Assembly (NCBI GenBank): GCA_037176705.1 | Contig: CM073885.1 | Coordinates: 160,756,290-160,820,289, forward strand | Origin: Molossus alvarezi | Lineage: Eukaryota > Chordata > Mammalia > Chiroptera > Molossidae | Direction: 5' to 3' | DNA length: 64,000 bases | Program-made: the position numbers and the translations under genes | Shown here: in pieces, positions 56,631-64,000 of the stretch | How positions within the stretch are numbered: the stretch's first letter is position 1 | How the letters are laid out: every line of letters starts with the position of its first letter | The notes under the pieces: model-generated | Told to the model about the DNA's origin: nothing | Database searches by the model: none | Seen by the model: only the letters and a program-made list of their open reading frames with translations

Positions 56631-58051
56631 TCCCGGAGTATCCTGAGTTTTCAGATCGTCCCTTACCTTGTTAATACCTTAGTACTGGTAATTAGGGTGA
56701 TTCAAGTTTCCACTTCCCTACAGGCTGAGGAGGACAATCAGGTAAACATGGGTCTGTTAACAGTGGCTTCTAGTAAACACAGCCTGCATGTCCTTCCCAG
56801 CCCACCAGGACTCCTGAGGTCTCTTCTACCCACTTCTGAGAGTCCTTTCCTGACTGTCCCCGAGTGACCTTATTTCTCTCACTGTGTGGTGTCTTAGCTC
56901 TCAATACCTTTGCTAGAGTGCTAGGTGGCGCCTCTTACTATTTCGACGTTAACTTGGGTCCAGGTTCTCTTGTTTTGTTGAAACTAGGCAGCCGTGACTT
57001 TGGGTCCCTGGGAGCCTCCATGCCTGTAGTATTCTTTCCTCTGTGTCAAGGTTCCAATTTACCACAACCAACCCACCACCCGTCCAGAACTTGAACAACT
57101 CCTCTGGGAAAGAGAGAACTAAGAAGCCATATAAATTATTGTACCTGGTCCACCTGCAGGTCCCTTTCCCACCTACCCCTACTGCCCCTAACACACACTT
57201 CTGCAGGGGCAACGGGAACTCTAGCTTGGAGAATTTCGACCCAAATGAAAGGACATCAGTGCAGATCATTTTGGGGAGAGGAAGCCCAATCTATTACACA
57301 CAAGTTTAAAATTTCCAAAGCTCTGTGTGGGAGCTGCTGCTATAAATCCTGTTATCTGTTAATGGGATTTGAGCCTGAAACGCCCACATGCTGCTTCGAA
57401 ATTTTCCTCCATCTGTTCATTTCTGCAAAGCTTATTTATTTATTCAGGACAAGAGAAGTGGCCTACTATCATTGCCTGCTGAACATTTGGGATTGTAGAT
57501 CTGAGGAGAAAAACGAAAAGTTTCCGGGAGGTGTCCTGAGATGTATCTTTTTATTCCCACTCCTCTGGTATCTTCGGGTGAGAAGGTTCCGGTGGAAGTG
57601 GAGCATGAGGAGCAATTAGCAACAGTTACTACCGGTGACTTGTCTGTCCTACAGATTAACGGTGTGGTGTCAACACGGGTCACCGGAACATGAAGTAATG
57701 GGTTTCAGATCATAGCACTGATGGGCAAGTGTGGTCCACACAACTGTGAAAAATCAGATCAAATAAATACTTAAGAGACACAGTTGTGACTTGATCCAAC
57801 TTCGAAATAATTCAGGAAATAATTTGTTCATGAGTCAACTACATCTAAAAGGCTTCTGTTACCAGAAAATCTCCCCTACCTTTCATGCCAGGTGCGGTTT
57901 TGGTCCTGATGTCCACTCACAGGCTTTTGACCCATGTTTGGGCTGTTGTAGACACACTGAGGCTGAGGCTTGCAGAGCCCTGACCCTCCTGTCACCCGCC
58001 TGCTGCTCTTGACCACAACACTTCTTCAGACCCAGTTTTCTGTTCATGAAT
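56631..58051. other. Unassigned stretch
   Basis: 57040-57700 has opposing frames of 76-124 codons but no domain. TTATTTATTTATTCAGGACA near 57431 and the GC-rich block after it could be part of an LTR, but I cannot place it. Confidence 0.4.
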
Positions 58052-58063
58052 AAATAGAGAACT

Positions 58064-58293
58064 GCCCTAGCTGGTTTGGCTCAGCAGTTAGAGTGTCAGC
58101 CCGAGGACCAAAGAGTCTCAGGTTCAGTTTTGGTCACGGACCCACACCTCAGTTGTGCTTTGGTCCCTGGCCGCAGGCGGGGTTGTGCAGGAGGCAGCCA
58201 ATCAGTGTGTCTCTCTCACATCGATGTCTCTCTCTCCCTCCCTCCCTCTCTATCTGAAGATAAATGGGAAAATATCCTCGGTGAGGATTAAAA
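58064..58293 (+). mobile_element. Ves SINE, perfect 12-bp duplication
   Basis: GCCCTAGCTGGTTTGGCTCA head, ATCTGAAGATAAATGGGAAA, TCCTCGGTGAGGATTAAAAA. AAATAGAGAACT lies at 58052-58063 and 58294-58305. Confidence 0.95.
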
Positions 58294-58324
58294 AAATAGA
58301 GAACTAAGTCTTGTAGTTATAATT

Positions 58325-58610
58325 ATAAATACTTCTGGATACTTATTCCTTTAGTAGATATTCACTGATGCCCAATATGAACCAGGTACCTGGGGATACA
58401 GAAGTGAAAATATAGACAAGGTTTTTGCTCCCAAGGAGCTTATGGTCAAGTAGAAGAGACCTACATTAAAGAAGCTATATACATACACACATAATTCCCC
58501 ACGTGGAAAGAGTTGTGAGGAAGAGTGAAGGGAGGGATCAACAATGGGGGCTGAATGAGTTGGGGGCTTCCCAGAGGAGGTGTTACTTCTCCATTTGTGT
58601 TGTTTAGATT
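58325..58610 (-). mobile_element. L2 LINE 3' end, antisense
   Basis: GATATTCACTGATGCCCAAT, CAGGTACCTGGGGATACAGA, GCTCCCAAGGAGCTTATGGT and TCCCAGAGGAGGTGTTACTT are in order. Confidence 0.78.
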
Positions 58611-58903
58611 CCACTTCCATTAAGGGCATGACTAAGAATTAAAACAACTCTTGTTGCTATTAAAAGCAAATTTGGCTGGGTGTTGCTCTTCATCCCTATC
58701 ATCTTTGGTGCTTCATTATGGAGACCAGGGAACTACATCCGGAGAGAAATTATTTTTTAACACCATGGTTTCAGTGTCTGAGCAACTCATTTAGAAAGTG
58801 CTGGATTCATAGTTCCAACATCAGCCTTTTCTGCAAAGGTGACGAGGTACCTCAGGAGGGAGTAGGGTAGGTAGAAAGGTAGGAGAAAGACTTTGTTGAC
58901 AGT
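58611..58903. other. Unassigned short stretch
   Basis: No feature seen. Confidence 0.35.
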
Positions 58904-58918
58904 AAAGACCCCAAGTAG

Positions 58919-59163
58919 TCCTGGCCGGTTTGTCTCAGCGGTTAGAACGTTGGACTGCAGACTGGAGAGTCCCGGGTTCGGTTCCCACTAAGGGCATGTA
59001 CCTTGGTTGCAGTTTATCCCTGGCCCTGGTTGGGGTCATGTGGGTGGCAACCACTCAATCTGTCTCTCTCACATTGATGTTTCTCTCTCTCTTCCTCCCT
59101 CTCTCCCTCCCACTCTATCTGAAGATAAATGCAAAAATGTCCTTGGGTGAGGATTAAAAAAAA
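58919..59163 (+). mobile_element. Ves SINE
   Basis: TCCTGGCCGGTTTGTCTCAG head, GGGTTCGGTTCCCAC B box, TGAAGATAAATGCAAAAATG, TCCTTGGGTGAGGATTAAAA. Flanks AAAGACCCCAAGT (58904-58916) and AAAGACCCAAGT (59164-59175) differ by one C. Confidence 0.93.
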
Positions 59164-60049
59164 AAAGACCCAAGTGACAGAGGAGGGACCTTTCTTTCCA
59201 AGTCCTTCAGGTAATTCCAGCTGCTATATGAGGGTGGCATTGATGAAGAGGAGGATGTGACAATAACTGGCTTGGGATCAAACACAAAAATATTTGAAAT
59301 CTACACTTGGGAAACCTCAGTCCTGAATGAGTTTTTTCCCAAGACTCTGTGAAGAGAGAAAAGTCCTGCATAAGAGATGAGTGCCCTCATATTGACCACT
59401 TGGGATGGGCCCAAGAATCTGTGTTTTCATCAGATTGCCAGGTGATGCTGACCGCACTCTGCTGGTCCTGCAAGACACCCTTGTAACCTCTCTCCTGGTT
59501 TCTCTCTCTGGTCCCACTCTGCTTGCCTCAAATTTCTCAGTTCTCGTGTGGACGCTTATTTTACCCACTATTCTCTTTTCTGTAACTCTACCTGGCCCCA
59601 ACCACCATCTCAGTTTACACTCTGATCATTTCTGAAATAAGTGAAACAAAAAAAAGATATTCACTGTGCTTCGCCCATAATACAGATATTACAACTAGCG
59701 GTTAGGGCCGCAGGTGGGGCTGTCCTCTACCTAGAAAAGATATCCTTTCTTCTTGTGTCTTTCACTGTCTTCATCAAGATTGTTTCAGCCTTACAGTTTT
59801 TCGCTGCAATCGTTTTCTTTCTCACTAATAGTTTCAACCTAAAACAAACTGGTTACGAAACATAGTTGCATAACATCTTCATGAGTGTCTATTTACAATG
59901 AAGTTTCAATGCAGGTAATTCCACTTTAGTGACCTTTTTATGGATTTATTTCACAATGAATTTGGAGAATTCCAAAATGTTTTTCGAAGTAATGATTTAT
60001 GCGTTCAAGTTTGGATTCTGTAGCTGGATCACCGCACTAATAATGGCAC
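59164..60049. other. Mostly unassigned; MER5-like scrap at 59395-59470
   Basis: GGGCCCAAGAATCTGTGTTT and TTGCCAGGTGATGCTGACCG resemble the middle of MER5. The 74-76 codon frames nearby are not convincing genes. Confidence 0.45.
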
Positions 60050-60345
60050 AGAATCGTGCTGTCCATATTGTTAGTCATGTGTGTAATGTAAACATTTCTA
60101 GTAACCACATTTAAAAAAGCAAAATGAAACGGGTAACATTAATTTTAATAGTATCTTTTATTAAACCTACTATATAAAAATATTATTTCTACATGCAATC
60201 AAAATAAAAGTTATGAATGAGATATTGGCATGCTTTTTTAAAATGCCAAGTCTTTGAAGTCCCGCCTACATTTCGCAGTTACAGCCCATTTCAGTCTGGA
60301 CCAGCTACAACGCAAGGTCTCCGTACCAGGTGTGGTTAGGGCTTC
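60050..60345 (+). mobile_element. hAT-type MER DNA transposon fossil
   Basis: AGAATCGTGCTGTCCATATT, TTCTAGTAACCACATTTAAA, AAATGAAACGGGTAACATTA, TGAATGAGATATTGGCATGC, AAGTCTTTGAAGTCC and GGACCAGCTACAACGCAAGG follow a common mammalian element whose ends read CAGTGCTGTCCAATA. Exact family name not assigned. Confidence 0.6.
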
Positions 60346-60439
60346 AGAAATAGGACAGATGGAGCATTGTTCTTTATTTCTTCTTTGGCTGCTCTGGTTT
60401 AAATAATGTTATTTTAAAGTTAAAATGGTCTTTCAGTGT

Positions 60440-60545
60440 TGATTAGCCCAAATCCCATACTTTACAAATAAGAGATTTGAGTCTGGGAGAGATACGGTGA
60501 CTTGCCAGAGAGTGCACAGTGACTGGGGACTCAGTGGTCTCCAAG
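60440..60545 (-). mobile_element. MIR fragment, antisense
   Basis: CATACTTTACAAATAAGAGA, GATACGGTGACTTGCCAGAG, AGTGCACAGTGACTGGGGAC match the reversed MIR core. Confidence 0.6.
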
Positions 60546-60699
60546 CTCCCCCGGCCAGGGCTTTTTCCAGAAAACACTCCATCTCTGGGATGCAGTGACT
60601 CATGACACTTATCTAGATGAGAAATAGGTCAAACTTGCCAATGCCGTGTTCTGTGCCCTGCCTCTGACTGGAGATGGGATCAGTGTCAGATCCTTCTGA

Positions 60700-61200
60700 C
60701 ACACTTACTTGCTCGCTCAATTCATCTCACTGCCTACTACATGCTAGACACTAGGAATGCAAATGCACCCCGGGGGAGCTCAGTCTGGGGGTCAGACAGC
60801 ATTCACTGCAGCATCGCAAAACAATGTGTGAAACGATTCAATACGAATGTGTGCAAGTTTCAAAAGGCTGTGAGACCGTCAAGGAGAGGACAGATGAAGA
60901 TATTTCTGTAACATGGCATGACTGGGGAGGAGACTAACAGAATGGACAAGCACTACTGATACCTCAGCTGAAACTTTGACCTTTATTCATTCATATGGTA
61001 TATGTTTATTAAGCTTGTATTAGACACTGGGAAATGCAGTGATAAATGCAGACACATAGTTTGGATCTCAAAGGTTACTAGCTAGTGGGGAAAACATACC
61101 AAAACTAATGTGTTAAAATGAATAAATAAGTTACAAACTATGAAAAGAGGCCAAGAAATTTCTTGGTCACACAAAATGATGGAGAGGGGGACAGCTTTTA
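60700..61200 (-). mobile_element. Two adjacent L2 fragments, antisense
   Basis: First about 60700-60960: CACTGCCTACTACATGCTAG, ACACTAGGAATGCAAATGCA. Second about 60975-61200: TTTATTCATTCATATGGTAT, ATTAGACACTGGGAAATGCA, AGTGATAAATGCAGACACAT. Each begins again at the L2 3' end, so they are separate insertions. Confidence 0.65.
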
Positions 61201-61234
61201 GACATTGGTGGGACAGAGAATACCCCTAACTTTT

Positions 61235-61639
61235 TAAAATGTGTATTAGAGTAAGACTAGCTGTTTTAACCACAACAGAAACACCCCAAAACGGACAATG
61301 GCTCAAAGACAAGTTTGTTTTTTTCTCATGTAAAATCCAAAATAAATATTACCAATCAGTAGATGGCTCTTTTCTGTGGAGTGTTTCAGGGACCCTGACT
61401 CCTTCCATCTTGTGGCTCCTCAATTTTTAACACATAACTTCCACTGCCATTGTGCTCTTTCAAATCATGTTTTTTTCAGAGTGGTGTGTAAGCCCGTAAG
61501 TGGTGCATGTTGTTTTTGCTCACGATCACTTGACATATCTAACTGCAAGGGAGGCTGGGAAATAATATCTAGCTGCATGTCCATTAGGAAGAAGAAGCAG
61601 ATTGGTGAACATCTAACTAGTTTCCACCACAGAGTCAAA
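61235..61639 (+). repeat. Ancient interspersed repeat, family not assigned
   Basis: GGGACCCTGACTCCTTCCAT, ATCTTGTGGCTCCTCAATTT, TCTAACTGCAAGGGAGGCTG and GGAAATAATATCTAGCTGCA are phrases I know from an old mammalian repeat but cannot name reliably. Confidence 0.45.
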
Positions 61640-61852
61640 GATTAAAAGAACTTATATCTACAAAGAAGACAGGGGAAGAATGTTCTTGATAGAGGAAAAG
61701 GTGTACAAAGGCTCTGAAGCAAGAAAGAGCTTATATGTTTGAGGAGCTCAAATAAGAATAGGGTGACTGAAGCATGGTCAGCAAGGGATGGAGCAATATG
61801 AAAGTGGTGAAGAAATGGGGAGGGGTCAGATGAGGAGAGGGGTTTGGGATTT
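61640..61852 (-). mobile_element. L2 LINE, antisense, left part (split by L1)
   Basis: ACAAAGGCTCTGAAGCAAGA, GAGCTTATATGTTTGAGGAG, GGGTTTGGGATTT. It continues at about 62966 with TTAGGATTTTATTGTAAGTG. Confidence 0.8.
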
Positions 61853-62957
61853 AAATATTTTTTTATTGTGATAAAATACACATAACATCAAATTTACCAG
61901 TTAAACCATTTTTAAGTGTACAGTTCAGTGGTATTAAGTAGATTAACATTGTTATGCAATCATCACCACCATCCATCTTCAGAACTTTTTAATTTTCCCA
62001 AACTGACTCTGTGTACTCATTCAACAATAACTCCCCATTCCCCGCTTCCCCAGCCCCTGGCAACCACCCTTCTACTTTCTGTCTCTATGACTTTGATGAC
62101 TTGAAAAATCTCATATAGGAGGAATCATGCAATATTTGTCCCTTTGTGTAGGTCTTACTGTAATTAGCATAATGTCTTCCAGGTTCATCTTTGTTGTCAC
62201 ATGGGTCAGATTTCATTCTTTTTGATGACTGAATAGTGCCCCACTGCATGCAACAGCACATTTTGTTTATTTATTTGTCCTTCAGCGAACATTTGAGTTG
62301 TTTCCACCTTTTGGCTATTGTGAATAATGCTGCTTTAAACACTGGTGTGCAAATACCTGTTTAAGTTCCTATTTTCAATTGTTCAGTATGTATAAGAGAA
62401 TAATTGCTGGCTCATATGGTAATCCTATGTTTCATGAGAAACCATCATACTTTTCCACAGTGGCTGCTCTATTTTACCCTCCCACCAGCTATGTACAAGG
62501 ATTCCAGTTTCTCCACATTCTCACCAACACTTGTCATTTTCTGTTTTACTTTTAATAATAACCATCCTAATGGGTGTGAAGTGATACCTCACTGGTTTTT
62601 TATTGCATTTCTCTAATTATTAGATGGTAAGCATCTTGTCGTGTGCTTGTTCACCATTGTATATCTTCTTTGGAGAAATGTTTATTCAAGTCCTTTGCCC
62701 ATTTTTAAAAAGTATGTTGTTTTTTAATTTGATTTCAGAGAGAGAAAGGGAGAAGGAGAGATGGAAACATTGATGAGAGAAAAACATTGATCAGCTGCCT
62801 CCTGCACACCCCCTACTAGGGATTGAACCTACAACTGGGGCATGTGCCCTGACCTGGAATTGAACCCATGACCTTCTGGTGCATGGGATGATGCTCAACC
62901 AAGTGAGCCACACCTGCAGGGCTCCTTTGCCCATTTTTTTATTTGGTTTTGTTGTTG
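61853..62957 (-). mobile_element. Old LINE-1 (L1M-type) 3' end inserted in L2, antisense
   Basis: TTATTGTGATAAAATACACA, CAATCATCACCACCATCCAT, CCCCTGGCAACCACCCTTCT, ATTGTGAATAATGCTGCTTT, AGTCCTTTGCCCATTTTTAA. It is 5'-truncated, with only about 6 bp (GGATTT) possibly duplicated. Split by a SINE at 62707-62922. Confidence 0.85.
62707..62922 (-). mobile_element. Older Ves-type SINE in L1, perfect 16-bp duplication
   Basis: TTTTTTAATTTGATTTCAGA tail, GAGAGAAAGGGAGAAGGAGA, GATCAGCTGCCTCCTGCACA, TGACCTGGAATTGAACCC and head end CCACACCTGCAGGGC. TCCTTTGCCCATTTTT lies at 62691-62706 and 62923-62938. Confidence 0.9.
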
Positions 62958-63120
62958 GGGGGGGGCGGGGTTAGGATTTTATTGTAAGTGCGATGGAAAG
63001 GCATCATGGAGCTCAAACAGGGGAGTGGCATTGTCTGTGTCTCTGAGCGATTGTGTGATATTCTCCAGTAATACTGGCTCCTGGATCGAGAAGCAGTGTG
63101 GGTGGATACTGATGACATCA
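62958..63120 (-). mobile_element. L2 LINE, right part of the split copy
   Basis: After a G-run, TTAGGATTTTATTGTAAGTG, ATGGAAAGGCATCATGGAGC, CAGGGGAGTGGCATTGTCTG continue the antisense L2 from 61852. Confidence 0.8.
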
Positions 63121-63698
63121 TTAACCACAGCAGGCCTTGTTCACCAGGAGCTAAAAGTGTAGTGTAATTAGGACAGAAGCCTGAGCCCTATTTTCCTCCC
63201 ACACACTTCAGCAATATCCTGTATTTCTAGGCTGCTCCAGAGTGTCCCATATTTCTCATATACAGGGCTGAAACGGGATGGGGGTGGGGTGAAGACAGCT
63301 TGGAGCCTGTGGAAGGTGACTCAATCTCCAGGACTCACTTAGTCCTTGTGATTCTTAAAGGACCTGACAAGAGCAGCCCAATTAGAGCAGGCGGCGATAT
63401 TGGTTGCTGTGACGGTGGCAGAGACCCCTGTTTCTTGGGAAGCTGGTGACATTGTTAATTCATTTCACACCAGCCTGACAGGAACAGCTGGATCAGAGGA
63501 AAAGATCAGTGACGGGGAAGCAGTAGGATTTCCAGTCTCCAGAGAATCCTCATTCCCCTCACCCCTTATGCTATTTCAGGTTTATACAGCCTGAAAAATT
63601 CAAGTCAGAACTCTGTATTAGACATCATGGCACTTGACAATTTTATCAGTTTTTCATATTTTCTGTTCTTCTTAGATGCCCTTATTTATCCACTGAGG
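63121..63698. other. Unassigned stretch
   Basis: No gene or named repeat recognised. Confidence 0.4.
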
Positions 63699-63880
63699 CA
63701 AGTGGTTCATAGACTTTAGTGCATCAGAATCACCTGGAGGGCCTGTTAAAACAGAGTACTGGGCCCAGTCCCCCCAACTTCTGAGCCAGTGGGTCTGGAG
63801 GGGTCAAGGATTCATATTTCCAACAAGTTCCCAAGAGATGCGGCTGTGGCTTCTCTGGGCCCGCTCTTTGAGAAACGCTG
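63699..63880 (+). mobile_element. MER5A hAT-Charlie fossil, near full length
   Basis: GTGGTTCATAGACTTTAGTG, CATCAGAATCACCTGGAGGG, CCTGTTAAAACAGAGTACTG, AACAAGTTCCCAAGAGATGC, TTTGAGAAACGCTG. About 182 bp against the usual 189. Confidence 0.9.
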
Positions 63881-64000
63881 TGTGAACACACGCAGCATAG
63901 CTTTTTTTGGTCACCCAACAGGCTGATTTAGAGTTCTTAAAATAGCAGTAATTACAGCTGCTTTTCATGGTGGCCTGGCAATAGACTGCCTATCTCCTTT

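Noticed and set aside
57245..57619. 124-codon plus-strand frame
   Set aside because: No motif; overlaps frames on the other strand; more likely old LTR-like or unique non-coding sequence.
59641..59865. 74-codon plus-strand frame with a hydrophobic C-terminal half
   Set aside because: The hydrophobic stretch is AT/CT-rich sequence, and no family, start context or neighbour supports a gene.

Overview
The window looks like bat nuclear DNA with no intact protein-coding gene. The main evidence for a bat is about 25 copies, in both orientations, of a tRNA-derived SINE. Each full copy has a head starting CCCTGGCCGGTTTGGCTCAG, pol III A and B boxes, a CT-rich middle and a tail containing TCCTCGGGTGAGGATTAAAA. 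This is the Ves family of Yangochiroptera (vesper bats and relatives). L1, MIR, L2, MLT1-type MaLR LTRs, MER5A and hAT fossils are also present, as expected for a placental mammal. No Helitron was noticed, so a vespertilionid is possible but not proven. The longest frames are L1 relics or low-complexity translations, and no multi-exon gene was recognised. The window is best read as intergenic or deep intronic sequence.

Layout. 1-2.9 kb: the 5' part of an L1 on the minus strand (5'UTR, broken ORF1, start of ORF2), with a Ves in ORF1 and an older SINE at its 5' border. 3-8.5 kb: mostly unassigned sequence with MIR, Ves and a long TG/CATG-rich tract. 8.5-15 kb: two old minus-strand L1 blocks. 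The second is a deep nest holding Ves copies, a 5'-inverted young L1, an L1 with a CTTC-expanded tail, and an MLT1 LTR that itself carries an hAT element. 15-29.5 kb: unassigned sequence with MLT1, L2, MIR, Ves and a probable ERV1-type LTR. 29.5-34 kb: a young 5'-truncated L1 with a Ves inside, then an L2 split by an MLT1 LTR, then an old L1 3' end. 37.8-40.1 kb: a Ves pair in inverted orientation, then a processed LEPROT pseudogene on the minus strand with a Ves in its 3'UTR. 41-50.7 kb: two Ves in tandem orientation, a SPIN-like hAT, several MIRs, an MLT1 split by a Ves, and a Ves with a doubled tail. 50.7-64 kb: mostly unassigned, with L2, a Ves-in-Ves nest at 56.1-56.6 kb, an L1 split by an old SINE and sitting inside an L2, and MER5A copies.

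The elements do not form a pathway. What links them is retroposition. Most young Ves copies have 11-16 bp target-site duplications that are perfect or nearly so, and many of these begin with an A-run, as expected for L1 endonuclease. The nesting gives relative ages: L2 and MIR oldest; then MLT1 and old L1; then the hAT elements and the LEPROT retrocopy; then younger L1; and Ves last. I found no previously undescribed biological system. The best items for follow-up are the LEPROT retrocopy, the twin-primed L1, head-only and tail-doubled Ves forms, the two hAT elements with 8-bp duplications, and a 64-bp perfect alternating purine-pyrimidine tract.
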